64,000 nucleotides of DNA. It comes from DAOLCO01 sp964612555. GTDB taxonomy: Bacteria; Bdellovibrionota_C; UBA2361; SZUA-149; DAOLCO01. The stretch's first letter is position 1; the number at the start of each line of letters is the position of its first letter. The notes beneath the pieces are model-generated. The model did not search any database. It saw only the letters and a list, made by a program, of their open reading frames with translations, and was not told where the DNA came from. Made by a program: the position numbers and the translations under genes. The DNA is taken from the NCBI GenBank assembly GCA_964612555.1, contig CAZTBW010000008.1, forward strand, positions 62,001-126,000, in the 5' to 3' direction. Shown one piece after another: positions 16,910-26,362 of this stretch.

Positions 16910-18811
16910 TTATGCCCCGACTTGAAGCTTGTTTTCCAAAAGCTCCTTATGCAGACTTCCTTTTCTAATATGAACTGCAAGAAGAGATATCGCCGCAGGG
17001 GTTACTCCTGAGATGCGAGATGCCTGTCCCAAAGTAGCAGGGCGTACTTTAGTAAGCCTCTCTTTTACTTCAATACTAAGCCCTTTTATCGCTCCATAAT
17101 CAAAGTGCTTTGGAATTTCAGCTTCCTCCATTTTTTTCAAGCGTGCAATGTCATCAAGCTGACGCTTAAGATAACCTGAAAATTTCACTTCTACTTCAAC
17201 TGAAGTCTTTTCAAGATTGCTCAGGTCTTCTTCAGGAGGAAAGCTGAGTACTATATCTTGATACTGTACATCTGGTCTTCGTAGCAGAGTTGAAAGGGAA
17301 GCCGCATCACTTAAAAGAGCAGTACCAAGGGATTCGAGCCAGGCATTATGAGCAGGGATTGGTTTTATAAATGTTGTATCAAGACGGGATTTTTCTTTTT
17401 CGATACGATTTCTTCTTTCTTCAAACGCACGCCAGTCCTCATCCGGTACAATGCCCAGTTTTCTTGCATAAGGAGTAAGTCTTAGGTCTGCATTATCTTC
17501 CCGAAGATGCAGGCGATATTCTGCACGTGAAGTAAACATGCGATATGGCTCATCAACACCGAGTGTGCTCAGATCATCAGCAAGAACCCCGATATATGCC
17601 TGGTCTCTACTCAGGATAAAAGGTTCTTTATCTGAAATTGATAGCACTGCATTAATTCCGGCCATGATGCCTTGAGCCGCAGCTTCTTCATACCCTGAGG
17701 TGCCGTTAATTTGTCCTGCAAGAAAAAGCCCGGAGTAGGAAGTGACTTTGAATGTGGTATCAAGTTCGGTGGGGTCTACATGATCATACTCGACTGCATA
17801 ACCAGGAATTAAAATCTCAGCATCTTCCAGACCAGAAATGGTTTTCAGGAGACTTTCCTGAACATCAAGGGGAAGACTCGTAGAAATTCCATTTGGATAT
17901 ACAATGTCAGAATCATAACCTTCAGGTTCAAGGAAAATGGTGTGTGAAGGTTTATCTGAAAAACGAAATATTTTATCTTCTATTGAAGGGCAATACCGAG
18001 GACCTCCTGATTCAATTTGCCCATTAAACATGGGGGAGCGATCAAGGTTTGATCGTATGACATCATGAGTTTTTTCATTGGTCTGAGTAATCCAGCATGA
18101 GATTTGAGGGCGGTCAATTGATCTGGTTCTGAAAGAAAATGGACGAGGGGGAAGTTCTCCAGGCTGTTCCTCACACTTTGAAAAATCTATACTCCCAAGT
18201 CTGATTCTCGGTGGTGTTCCCGTTTTCAGTCTGCCCATCCGGAGCCCAAGGTTTTTTATGGAGTCACTAAGGCTGTAACTCGCCTTTTCTCCAACTCTGC
18301 CACCTTCTGTTTTATTCTCTCCAGTGTGCATGAGCCCCCGAAGGAATGTACCGGTTGTTACCACAGTAGCTTTTGCATGTATTGAAGTTCCGGATTTGGT
18401 TCTTACACCAAGCACTCTCGCTCCTTCCACAATGAGACCCTCAACAGGTTCTCCTATGACTTCAAGAAAGGGCGTATGCTCCACTGTGTGTTGAATTCGT
18501 TTTTGATACAGGTTTCGATCTGCCTGAGCACGTGAAGACCTTACCGCAGGTCCTTTAGAAGAGTTAAGCGTACGAAATTGAATACCGGTATCATCAATTG
18601 CCCGTCCCATTTCACCAAAGAGCGCATCAAGCTCCTTGACGAGTTGCCCCTTTCCAAGCCCTCCTATGGCGGGGTTACAGGACATCTGACCGGTCTTGTT
18701 TATGTCATGGGTTACAAGAAGGGTTCGTGCTTTCATCCGGGCAGCAATCAGGGCTGCTTCAACCCCTGCATGCCCACCACCAATAACAATAATATCATAA
18801 TTAAAGTTCAT
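16910..18811 (-). CDS. mnmG: tRNA uridine 5-carboxymethylaminomethyl modification enzyme MnmG
   Basis: MnmG (GidA), with MnmE, installs cmnm5 at U34 of tRNAs using FAD. At 633 aa it is full length. The dinucleotide fold GGGHAGVEA is near residue 12, followed by CNPAIGGLGKGQLVKELDALFGEMG in two pieces, KTGTPPR, GYAVEYDHVDP, INGTSGYEEAAAQG and the SRAEYRLHLREDNAD tRNA-binding segment. MnmE is not in this window. The gene diverges from the lytic transglycosylase gene across a 129-bp promoter region. Confidence 0.98.
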   Translation of the reverse strand: MNFNYDIIVIGGGHAGVEAALIAARMKARTLLVTHDINKTGQMSCNPAIGGLGKGQLVKELDALFGEMGRAIDDTGIQFRTLNSSKGPAVRSSRAQADRNLYQKRIQHTVEHTPFLEVIGEPVEGLIVEGARVLGVRTKSGTSIHAKATVVTTGTFLRGLMHTGENKTEGGRVGEKASYSLSDSIKNLGLRMGRLKTGTPPRIRLGSIDFSKCEEQPGELPPRPFSFRTRSIDRPQISCWITQTNEKTHDVIRSNLDRSPMFNGQIESGGPRYCPSIEDKIFRFSDKPSHTIFLEPEGYDSDIVYPNGISTSLPLDVQESLLKTISGLEDAEILIPGYAVEYDHVDPTELDTTFKVTSYSGLFLAGQINGTSGYEEAAAQGIMAGINAVLSISDKEPFILSRDQAYIGVLADDLSTLGVDEPYRMFTSRAEYRLHLREDNADLRLTPYARKLGIVPDEDWRAFEERRNRIEKEKSRLDTTFIKPIPAHNAWLESLGTALLSDAASLSTLLRRPDVQYQDIVLSFPPEEDLSNLEKTSVEVEVKFSGYLKRQLDDIARLKKMEEAEIPKHFDYGAIKGLSIEVKERLTKVRPATLGQASRISGVTPAAISLLAVHIRKGSLHKELLENKLQVGA

Positions 18812-18940
18812 AAAATTAATGACTTAGGCAATGATTGTCTAATAAAAACACTCAAAAAATGAAGTGTATCCCGACTGAACCCTGATCAGTATTAGATAAT
18901 ATATACACCAGATTTAAAAGAATAGCACATTGAGTAGAGC

Positions 18941-19747
18941 ATGATTGGCGTTTTTTTTATTAACTATCGGAAAAAACTTGCATTTTTAAAGGGACTTGCG
19001 TTCTTTTTTGCGATGGTAGTCGTGTTTATTGCTTTTGAGCAAAGCTCCAGTGCGCACTATCATATCCAGGAAGATGAATCTGATTTTTTTCCAAAGAAAG
19101 CACTTATTAAAGAGCTTCCCTTTTTAAAAGAATATTTTAGTGAAAGTTACATACTGGGTGATATTCCAAAATCATATAAGGGTTCTTTGCTTAGTACTAC
19201 GGAAGTTCAGCAGTCTTACCCTGAAGGTATGATACCCTTTATTACGGGACTGATAGTGGTCTATCTTCCTGAGATTGAAAACGCAGGGGAGCTTGCTAAA
19301 GAAATTGTAAGAATAGGAAATGAAGAGCAGCTCGACCCTCTCTACATTGCTGCAATTATTTCGGTAGAGAGTCGATTTTCTGTTAAGGCAAAGTCCAAAG
19401 TCGGGGCAATGGGCTTGATGCAGCTTATGCCTGAAACGGCACAGGAAATTATTTCGAAGAAAAAAATCAGGGCATCAAAGGCTACCCTTACCGACCCCAA
19501 AACAAATATCCTGCTCGGGGTACATTATATAAAGCAGCTTGAAAAAAAGTACAGGAGCAATCGGGCTCGTGCATTAGCTGCCTATAATTGGGGCTTAGGC
19601 AAGGTAGATCGTTCCATAAAAGAAGGTACTGAAATTCCTGAATCTGTAAAACGATACGCTTCAACAATCGTCACAAGAACCACTCGCTGGAACAAGCACT
19701 TTAAGGAAGCAAACGAGCGTGAAAAGCTGCTTCTTGCAGGCAAGTAA
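18941..19747 (+). CDS. Membrane-anchored soluble lytic transglycosylase-like protein
   Basis: The 268-aa protein carries an SLT domain (PF01464) in its second half. The catalytic glutamate is E143 in SVESRFSVKAKS, followed by GAMGLMQLMPETA, DPKTNILLGVHYI and ALAAYNWGLGKVD. A hydrophobic segment at residues 14-32 serves as an N-terminal anchor or uncleaved signal, placing the domain in the periplasm. There it would cut murein between MurNAc and GlcNAc. The domain order (anchor, linker, SLT) resembles short MltC/EmtA-type enzymes without a lipobox. Confidence 0.9.
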   Translation: MIGVFFINYRKKLAFLKGLAFFFAMVVVFIAFEQSSSAHYHIQEDESDFFPKKALIKELPFLKEYFSESYILGDIPKSYKGSLLSTTEVQQSYPEGMIPFITGLIVVYLPEIENAGELAKEIVRIGNEEQLDPLYIAAIISVESRFSVKAKSKVGAMGLMQLMPETAQEIISKKKIRASKATLTDPKTNILLGVHYIKQLEKKYRSNRARALAAYNWGLGKVDRSIKEGTEIPESVKRYASTIVTRTTRWNKHFKEANEREKLLLAGK

Positions 19748-19759
19748 TATACGGAACAA

Positions 19760-21070
19760 TCAGCTCCTTACCCGTTCCAGAACCGCCACTGTCTCCACAT
19801 AGCTCGTCTGAGAGAACATATCAAAAGGCTGGATTGAAGAAACCTCAAAACCCAATTCGCTTAATTGCTTTACATCCCTGACAAAGCTTGGAAGATGACA
19901 GGATATAAGAATGATTTTTTTAGCCTTCACAAATTGAGATGAGATATTCCCAAGTCCACTTCGGGGAGGGTCGGCAATGATTACATCAGCACTGCTGATC
20001 GGGTTACGTTTTAAAAACACTTCGACAGAGGATTCATGGTAGCAGACATTTTTTTCAATGCCCGCTTCTTTAGCACTTTCCTTTCCAAAAAACACCAATC
20101 GGGGGTCTGTTTCAACTGCGGTTACTTTCGCTCCGGCATGCGCAAGTGGTAAGGTGAAGTTACCCGCACCTGCATACAGATCATACACAGTTTTTCCCTG
20201 AAGTGAACCACACTCCAGTATTACATGTTCGATGAGAGGTATGTTAATTCCCCAATTAACTTGAGAAAAAGCACCACCTGGTACCTTCAGGAAAATACTT
20301 TTTGAGCGGTTAAGGGGAAGTTCAAGAAAAGGCAAGCCACTCCCGGAAACTTCTTTCCCTTCTGCGGTGATGATAAAGTTTTTAAATACTTTTTTTGAAG
20401 CGGCATGAACTTCTTTCTGGTCTTTAAGGCTTAGTGTGTAGGGGGACGTAAGTATTGCAATTACATTACTTCCATCTGATTCCAGATATAGAGAGCTTAT
20501 CTTTCCCTTGATTTCAGGAGCAATCGCATGTGCCGATTCAAGCATGACGTCTATTTCAGGAACGGCAACGGGGCAGGAGTGAATACTGACCACTGTTCTT
20601 GTCTTGTTTTTATAAAACCCGACCCGTCCGGAAGAATCAATATGAAGATGTATTCTTCTTCTGAAATGATATGACTCTCCGGGATATATCGGCTTTAGAA
20701 GTTCAATTACAGAAGAAGGAATCCTTCCGGCTCTAAGTGCTCCTTGTATCATTTGAAACTTGGTTTGGAGTTGTGCTTCATAGCGCATATGTTGAAGTTC
20801 GCACCCGCCGCAGTCACCATAATGAGAACATTCAGGCTGGATTCTATGTTCTGAGGGGTTTGTAACCTCAAGCAGAGAAGCTTTAAGGTATCTGTCTTTA
20901 CGTTCAGTAATCTGTACCTGTACCGTTTCGCCCGGTACTGCATAAGGGACAAAAGTGGTGATTCCCAGATATTTTTCGTCCTCTTCTTTAAAAACTTTTA
21001 CTACCTCACCTACAAAATCCCCGCCTACTGCGAGATTTCTTATATGAACCAGTGCGGTATGTGTGCTCAT
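19760..21070 (-). CDS. RlmD/RumA-family 23S rRNA (uracil-5-)-methyltransferase
   Basis: The 436-aa protein begins with a TRAM domain (residues 5-65). An Fe-S cluster motif follows (C81, C87, C90, plus the later HSCPVAV cysteine). The SAM-binding motif is DLYAGAGNFTLPLAHAGAKV, then come ADPPRSGLG and the catalytic ISCHLPSFVRD cysteine. The family makes m5U in 23S rRNA (RlmD, RlmC) or in tRNA (TrmA). The Fe-S cluster and TRAM domain favour RlmD-like activity, but the exact uridine cannot be told. The neighbouring M23 peptidase gene ends just upstream, 11 nt away, on the same strand. Confidence 0.88.
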   Translation of the reverse strand: MSTHTALVHIRNLAVGGDFVGEVVKVFKEEDEKYLGITTFVPYAVPGETVQVQITERKDRYLKASLLEVTNPSEHRIQPECSHYGDCGGCELQHMRYEAQLQTKFQMIQGALRAGRIPSSVIELLKPIYPGESYHFRRRIHLHIDSSGRVGFYKNKTRTVVSIHSCPVAVPEIDVMLESAHAIAPEIKGKISSLYLESDGSNVIAILTSPYTLSLKDQKEVHAASKKVFKNFIITAEGKEVSGSGLPFLELPLNRSKSIFLKVPGGAFSQVNWGINIPLIEHVILECGSLQGKTVYDLYAGAGNFTLPLAHAGAKVTAVETDPRLVFFGKESAKEAGIEKNVCYHESSVEVFLKRNPISSADVIIADPPRSGLGNISSQFVKAKKIILISCHLPSFVRDVKQLSELGFEVSSIQPFDMFSQTSYVETVAVLERVRS

Positions 21071-21081
21071 AGTGTCTGTTT

Positions 21082-22554
21082 TCAGGGCTGAAGGACTTTA
21101 GTGTCTGCAATATTCTGATAGTGCTCCAGAGTGTAGCGCGCTCGAGCCAGATAGAGTGGGCTTATCTTTATATCCGAGCGGAGCATTTCAGATTTTGGAA
21201 GTTTGGCTTTTAAAGGGTCTACATATTTTCCATAATCGTAAAGACTGAAATGTAAATGAGGACCTGTTGCAAGACCGGTCATTCCAACCTTTCCTATGAG
21301 GGTACCCTTGCTTACTTTTTTGCCACGAACAATCCCGGGAGATATTGCCGAAAGATGAGAATACCCGGTGGTATAACGATCAGAGTGTTTGATTTCAATG
21401 ATAATACCATGCCCCCCTTTTCTTCCCGCAAAGGTGACCACTCCATCACCAACGGTACGAACCGGAGTTCCTGTCGGTGCGGCAAAATCGACGCCGTTAT
21501 GAGGTCGTTTAACCTTGAGCACCGGATGAAGTCTCCCATCAGAGAAATGACTGGATATCCTTGAAAACTTGAGAGGGTAGCGAAGAAAAGTATTTCCTAT
21601 AAGGGTGCCGTCTTCATTGAAGTAACGAGCTTTCCCATCAGCGCCAACATAACGAATGGCGGTAAAGTGACTGCCTCGCACTTCAAGCGCTGCGGCAAGA
21701 ATGGGACCTGAAGAGGTACCGGAACCCTCAAGTTGCTCACGTTCATGATAGATCAGTGAAAACCGGTCACCTTTTCTGAAATCTCTATGAAAAGAAATTC
21801 TATCACTGAAAATATCTACCAGGTCGTCAACCATATCATATCCAAGACCGGCTTTTCTCGCAGCAGCTGCAAAGGAGGACTGAATGGTTCCAATGACGAT
21901 GCGTTCCCTTAGCGCGGTTTCAATCTTTGAAATGGAAGGAGTAAAAACCCCCTGAGCGGTATGTTGCAGAATCAAACTCTCATCATTTGAAAGTTTGATT
22001 CTGATAGAAGCAAGTGAAGTATCAGGAAGAAAGGTTCCCTCAAGAACGCTCCCGGTCTTCATAAGATTTTTTTGAGCCTTTTCTTTTTGAAACATGATCA
22101 GTGAGTCATGAGCTGCACCTGCCTGATCACTTGAAACCCCGTATCTTTCAAGGAGAGAACGGAGCGAGTCCCCACTCTTTACGTTGAAGAGAACGGTCAT
22201 GTTGTTATCTGATTCTGAAGAAGCTCCCCCAGAAAATATCCCGGAGAACATAGGATTTTGTTCACTAAAAGTCCGATAAAGAAGCGGGTCTGATTGATAC
22301 GATTCATAGGATGGTTCAGTAAGAGTTTTGAAAAAGAGAGAGAGCCGATCCCAGGGAAGAAGCCAGTAGGCAATAAAGAGAAGCATGACCCCGAGCCCAA
22401 TCCAGGTGGAGGGGGCTGCTTTTTGATACGATGTCCTGTTTGCCGAAACAGACCTTCTCGAACCACGAGTCGTAGTACTCTGTTCTCCAATAGACCTCTT
22501 GTAGGGAGGAATATGAGAAGGTTCAGAATCTCTGATTTTGAGAGTTTTAGTCAT
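21082..22554 (-). CDS. Membrane-anchored M23 peptidoglycan endopeptidase (MepM-like)
   Basis: The 490-aa protein has a cytoplasmic N-terminal stretch and one transmembrane segment near residues 52-70. An OapA/LysM-like domain follows (VKSGDSLRSLLERYGV), then a Csd3-type middle domain (KGDRFSLIYHE), and finally LytM/M23. The zinc ligands are in HNGVDFAAPTGTP, HLSAIS and GPHLHFSLYDYG. This is the MepM (YebA)/Csd3 arrangement for cutting peptide crosslinks in the periplasm. It is cotranscribed with the downstream rRNA methyltransferase. ruvX diverges across 153 bp. Confidence 0.93.
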   Translation of the reverse strand: MTKTLKIRDSEPSHIPPYKRSIGEQSTTTRGSRRSVSANRTSYQKAAPSTWIGLGVMLLFIAYWLLPWDRLSLFFKTLTEPSYESYQSDPLLYRTFSEQNPMFSGIFSGGASSESDNNMTVLFNVKSGDSLRSLLERYGVSSDQAGAAHDSLIMFQKEKAQKNLMKTGSVLEGTFLPDTSLASIRIKLSNDESLILQHTAQGVFTPSISKIETALRERIVIGTIQSSFAAAARKAGLGYDMVDDLVDIFSDRISFHRDFRKGDRFSLIYHEREQLEGSGTSSGPILAAALEVRGSHFTAIRYVGADGKARYFNEDGTLIGNTFLRYPLKFSRISSHFSDGRLHPVLKVKRPHNGVDFAAPTGTPVRTVGDGVVTFAGRKGGHGIIIEIKHSDRYTTGYSHLSAISPGIVRGKKVSKGTLIGKVGMTGLATGPHLHFSLYDYGKYVDPLKAKLPKSEMLRSDIKISPLYLARARYTLEHYQNIADTKVLQP

Positions 22555-22707
22555 TTAATATGCGTTTAATCTGTGTTCTGGTGGATTAGTAAAACATTAA
22601 AGACGAAAAACTACCATTTGAAATCAATAAAATCGATATTAAAGTTGTAATTTTTTCATCGAGAGTGTTAGAGGAGTTACGTATTCCAGGAAATCAGAGT
22701 ATCTCTA

Positions 22708-23175
22708 ATGAACGATAAATCAAGAATTCTTGCCCTTGATGTTGGAAAAAAGCGAATCGGGCTTGCCGTTTCAGACGAGCTTAAAATGTTTGCAAGTCCA
22801 CTACAGAGCCTTCCGATGGCTGGAGAAAAAGCACGGGCAATCAGTGAGATTCTGAATATCTGCAAGGAGAAGAACATCTCCACTATTGTAATCGGGAAAC
22901 CCCTGAGCATGAGTGGGGAAGCTACTGATCAGCTTGTGTTTACTGAAAAATTTGCTGCTGCCCTTCAGTCTAAATTGCAGCAGGAGTCCTCAATAATGGA
23001 TAGGGGTGGGGTAGAGCTTGTGTTTATAGATGAGCGTCTTACTTCCGTTCAGGCGGAGCAGTATCTGGCACATTCAGGTAAGAAGAACCTTGAAAGAAGA
23101 AATGCGAAAGATCAAATTAGTGCATCTATCCTGCTGGAAACATACCTTTTATCACGTAAGCGTTCAATGGGGTAG
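22708..23175 (+). CDS. ruvX: RuvX/YqgF Holliday-junction resolvase-like nuclease
   Basis: The 155-aa protein has the RNase H fold. Motifs are ALDVGKKRIGLAVSD at the N-terminus with the first catalytic aspartate, IVIGKPLSMSG in the middle, and FIDERLTSVQAE. The conserved KDQISASILLETYL helix closes the domain. YqgF family members process the 5' end of pre-16S rRNA in E. coli and may also act on DNA. The gene precedes mltG by 103 bp; yqgF and mltG often sit close together. Confidence 0.95.
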   Translation: MNDKSRILALDVGKKRIGLAVSDELKMFASPLQSLPMAGEKARAISEILNICKEKNISTIVIGKPLSMSGEATDQLVFTEKFAAALQSKLQQESSIMDRGGVELVFIDERLTSVQAEQYLAHSGKKNLERRNAKDQISASILLETYLLSRKRSMG

Positions 23176-23278
23176 GTAGGGGGTTGAACGGTTTACTTTA
23201 TCCCTACCCAAGAAGGGTTAGTCTTTATATATTAGTTACGTGTTTATAATGTAGAAAAACAATGAGAAAATATCGGGA

Positions 23279-24304
23279 ATGAAGTTTTTAGCTTTTATTG
23301 GAAGGACGGCTCCTTTTGTATTTGCGGTTTTTGTGCCCGTGTTTCTTGCTCTTGTGTTGTTTAATGTCTGGTTTTTAAAACCGGCTGATAAGTTTTCAAC
23401 TGAGCTGATACCGGTTGAGATACCAAAAGATGCCAGTGTCGAGCAGGTAGCAGATATTCTTGCTTCCAGAAATCTTGTTAGAAGCAGATTTGCCACGAGG
23501 ATACTTTTGAATCGTATACAAAAAAAACAGGAGACACCACTTACTATTGTAGAAGGTGAATATGAAATTTCTCCCGCGCTTACTCCTTCAGAGGTGCTCT
23601 CTCATGTACTTGAAGGAAAAACTATTAAAAGAACTTTCAGGATTAAGGAAAAAGACACCTATTTCGATATTGCTGCGGCAATTGAAAGGTCTGGGCTTTT
23701 TCCAAAAGAGACCATGTTGCAGGTAATGCGAAGAAGAGATCTTTTAATCAAACTCAGACTTAATGCCGGAATCCCCGAAGGCTATTTCCTTCCGGGGGAA
23801 TTTACTTTTTCAAAACCAATTACTCCCGAAGCAGTTTTTGAGACTATAATAAAGAAAAGCCAGGAAGATTTTAATGCATCATTTCCTACCAGGCAGAACA
23901 GACTGGAAAAATTATACCTCGACACGTACCAACTTCTGATACTCGCTTCGATTATAGAAAAAGAAGGCAGTACCACGGAGATGAAGAAATTAATATCCTC
24001 GGTGTATTATAACAGACTCATGCTCCAGATGCCATTTGAAAGCGAGGAAGTCCTGGCATATGCTCTGGAAAAAGGAGTAAATGAAGTGTCTCTTCAAGAC
24101 AGGACAGTAGCGGGTCCCTACAACACCTTTCTCAGATGGGGTTTGCCCGCAACTCCCATTTGTACCCCGGGAAAGGACTCTATAAGCGCAAGCCTTTTCC
24201 CAACAAGAAGTGAGTACTTGTATTTTCTCCCAAATCCCGGAACAACGGCTGATTTTTCTTATACCCTTGATGAGCATCGGCAGAAACAAAGAACCCGTAG
24301 ATAA
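23279..24304 (+). CDS. mltG: Endolytic murein transglycosylase MltG
   Basis: The 341-aa protein has one N-terminal transmembrane segment (about residues 10-34), a LysM-like domain (EIPKDASVEQVADILASRNL) and the YceG fold. The catalytic glutamate is E227 in SIIEKEGST (E. coli E218). AGPYNTFLRWGLPATPICTPG matches the conserved YNTY...GLPPGPI-type motif. The usual LQ(S/T)DPT segment reads FESEEVL here, so several conserved positions are changed, including Asp to Glu. MltG cleaves nascent glycan strands and works with RodZ/PBP complexes. The C-terminus is shorter than in many homologues. Confidence 0.92.
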   Translation: MKFLAFIGRTAPFVFAVFVPVFLALVLFNVWFLKPADKFSTELIPVEIPKDASVEQVADILASRNLVRSRFATRILLNRIQKKQETPLTIVEGEYEISPALTPSEVLSHVLEGKTIKRTFRIKEKDTYFDIAAAIERSGLFPKETMLQVMRRRDLLIKLRLNAGIPEGYFLPGEFTFSKPITPEAVFETIIKKSQEDFNASFPTRQNRLEKLYLDTYQLLILASIIEKEGSTTEMKKLISSVYYNRLMLQMPFESEEVLAYALEKGVNEVSLQDRTVAGPYNTFLRWGLPATPICTPGKDSISASLFPTRSEYLYFLPNPGTTADFSYTLDEHRQKQRTRR

Positions 24305-24340
24305 GCTACTTTTAGGTACTGCATAAGTAATAACCAGGGT

Positions 24341-26341
24341 ATGGAATCTTTTAATCGACTGATTTCAAAAGTAAGAAAAACACTTCTGATAAGAGGCGCT
24401 CTGCCCCTGTTGGTTTTAAACGCATGCGTTCTCCTGATGCTCTACCCTGCATATTGTTTAAGACTGACAGGTACGTTCTCCCAAAATGTATTTTTCCTTG
24501 TCATAATTTTTTGTCTGCTGGTAGTGTTTATCCTTGGGAGCTTCCTTTTTAAAAAATACCATTCAATAACAAAAGAGAAAATTTTTGAAACAATTGATAC
24601 CGGAGAGGGTTCTGAAAGTCGTTTTTCAAGTATTATCAAGCTCGAAAAACACACTGATGAAAAACCATCGGCAGAGCATCAGGCAATAAAGACCTATATA
24701 CAACTGCAAGCGGAAAAAAGCTCATTTCGTATAAACCCTAAAACAATTTCCTATCCCTCAATAGCTCCCTTGTTAGTTTCCTTTGTCCTGCTTCTTCTTC
24801 TGCTTATAAGCGTGTGGGGAGCTGTTAAATATACGAATAAACAAAAAGAAGTATTTTCCAAAGAAAATGCTGATATGATTTCAAAACTGGAAGAGGTGCT
24901 CGCAGGGGATAGCGATCTTTCAAAAGAGACAAAGCAGGCAGCTAAAGAGTTGATTACTACCTTGCAGCATCAGTCTCTGGACTCGAAAGATGCAGGGGCT
25001 GGAATACAGCAAATAGAGCAGGAAATAAAAAAGGAAGAAGAGAAAAAAAAACAAGAGAAGAGCAAGGAGGAGGAAGCACTTAAGGACATAAGAGAGAAAG
25101 AAGAATCGGAAACAGGAAAAAAAGAAAGTTCTCCTGAAAAAGAAGATGCAAAAGGTCAGGGGAAAGATGAAAGAAAAACAGAAAAACCTCAGGAGAGCAA
25201 AAAACCGGATCGGGATGGTTTTCAAGAAAAGGACAAACCTCACGAGGAGAAAGTAGCCAGAGAGGATTCTACTGAAGAGTCAAAAGAGCCAGGCGAAAAA
25301 AAAGAAAAAACAGAGGAAGGAGATAAAGGAGAAAAGGAAAAAAAGGCGGAAGATAAAAAGTCTCAGGATGAATCTGCGTCTGATAAAGATAAGAGCAATG
25401 ATCAAAGTCCTACTGATACCGGGCAGGAACGAAAGGAAGAAGATGCTTCAGGAGATGATTCGGGGGAGAAACAGGATATGGGTGAGGGAGCAGGAGGTGA
25501 AGGAGAGGGAGAAGATGGCGATGCTACCTCCTCCGGAGGAGAGGGGAATGCCGATGAAACTTCAGAAGAATCTGGTGGTGAAAGTTCAGAATCATCTGTA
25601 GAGAAAAACCCCGGGGAGCAGAATTCTCAGGAAAAAAATTCAGAAGGCGACTCTAAAGACGGCGGTGAGATGAGCGGGGGAGAAGAAGGAAAAGAGGGTG
25701 AGAAAAAAGAAGACAGCAGTAACAGTGTTTCAGAGGGCAAGGAAAAGCTTGAAGAGATAGTTTCAGAATTAAAAGAGAAAAGAGGAGAAAAAGGAGAAGA
25801 GGGTACTGCTGAGGGTTCAGAGCATGAATCACAAGCGGATACCACTAAAGAATCTGAATCAAGTGGTTCTGAAAAAAAAGAAAATGATAAAGATACCGTA
25901 CCTGAGTCTGATCAGGAGGGAGCCTCGAAAGATGAAGAGGCAAGTAAGCAATCAGATAAAAGCTCAGGAGGTACCAGTGCATCGAAGGAGGAAAGCCGGG
26001 GACTGCCTGATGATCAGGAATCAGCCTCAGAGGATTCAAAAAAACCACCGGAACCACAAGCTCAGGAAATGGAAGAGTTTGGAGATATTGAAAGCAGGGA
26101 ACTGAGCGAAGGAGAACAGAATCCACTTTCGTTGGATTCTGTTGATTTTGAGGAAATGAAAATTGAATCCGAGAGAACCGCAGAAGGTGGAGAGGGGCTT
26201 ATTATTGACTCGATTGAACAGGAAAGTACTAGTGCATCAAGCAGGATGGAGATAGAATCTACTCAGTTCAAGAAGCCCCAGCTTGGAAAAACCGAAGAAG
26301 AACAGCCCGTACCGCTGGAATATGAAAAGTTATTACGTTAA
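24341..26341 (+). CDS. Acidic low-complexity membrane protein at head of Bat/MoxR operon
   Basis: This 666-aa protein has three predicted transmembrane segments (about residues 18-38, 48-68 and 143-165). A charged helical stretch follows (170-250), then about 310 residues of E/K/S/D/G-rich disordered sequence. The C-terminus is ordered-looking (QNPLSLDSVDFEEMKIESER and a closing PVPLEYEKLLR). The membrane part resembles the DUF4175-type proteins that accompany MoxR operons, but I cannot make a firm family call. It probably anchors the complex in the inner membrane with an extended acidic region. Purine-rich DNA in the low-complexity segment could be prone to slippage. It lies 21 nt before moxR. 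Confidence 0.7.
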   Translation: MESFNRLISKVRKTLLIRGALPLLVLNACVLLMLYPAYCLRLTGTFSQNVFFLVIIFCLLVVFILGSFLFKKYHSITKEKIFETIDTGEGSESRFSSIIKLEKHTDEKPSAEHQAIKTYIQLQAEKSSFRINPKTISYPSIAPLLVSFVLLLLLLISVWGAVKYTNKQKEVFSKENADMISKLEEVLAGDSDLSKETKQAAKELITTLQHQSLDSKDAGAGIQQIEQEIKKEEEKKKQEKSKEEEALKDIREKEESETGKKESSPEKEDAKGQGKDERKTEKPQESKKPDRDGFQEKDKPHEEKVAREDSTEESKEPGEKKEKTEEGDKGEKEKKAEDKKSQDESASDKDKSNDQSPTDTGQERKEEDASGDDSGEKQDMGEGAGGEGEGEDGDATSSGGEGNADETSEESGGESSESSVEKNPGEQNSQEKNSEGDSKDGGEMSGGEEGKEGEKKEDSSNSVSEGKEKLEEIVSELKEKRGEKGEEGTAEGSEHESQADTTKESESSGSEKKENDKDTVPESDQEGASKDEEASKQSDKSSGGTSASKEESRGLPDDQESASEDSKKPPEPQAQEMEEFGDIESRELSEGEQNPLSLDSVDFEEMKIESERTAEGGEGLIIDSIEQESTSASSRMEIESTQFKKPQLGKTEEEQPVPLEYEKLLR

Positions 26342-26362
26342 CCGGATTAAAGGAAACTTGTT

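Noticed and set aside
1..20000. Replication origin near gyrBA and mnmG/rsmG
   Set aside because: The gene context suggests origin proximity, but I saw no DnaA-box cluster or AT-rich unwinding region that would fix its place in this window.
22560..22595. ATCTGTGTTCTGG sequence resembling the flanking repeat of the ATPase at 39501
   Set aside because: Only half of the motif is present, with no partner copy nearby, so it is probably chance.
23178..23217. GGTAGGG/CCCTACC inverted repeat after ruvX
   Set aside because: Only 7 bp pair around a 20-nt loop with no T-run. It is too weak for a terminator call.
25627..26126. Ser/Phe- and Leu-rich minus-strand open frames opposite the acidic operon protein
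   Set aside because: They arise because the purine-rich coding strand makes the complement free of stops. The composition is meaningless as protein.
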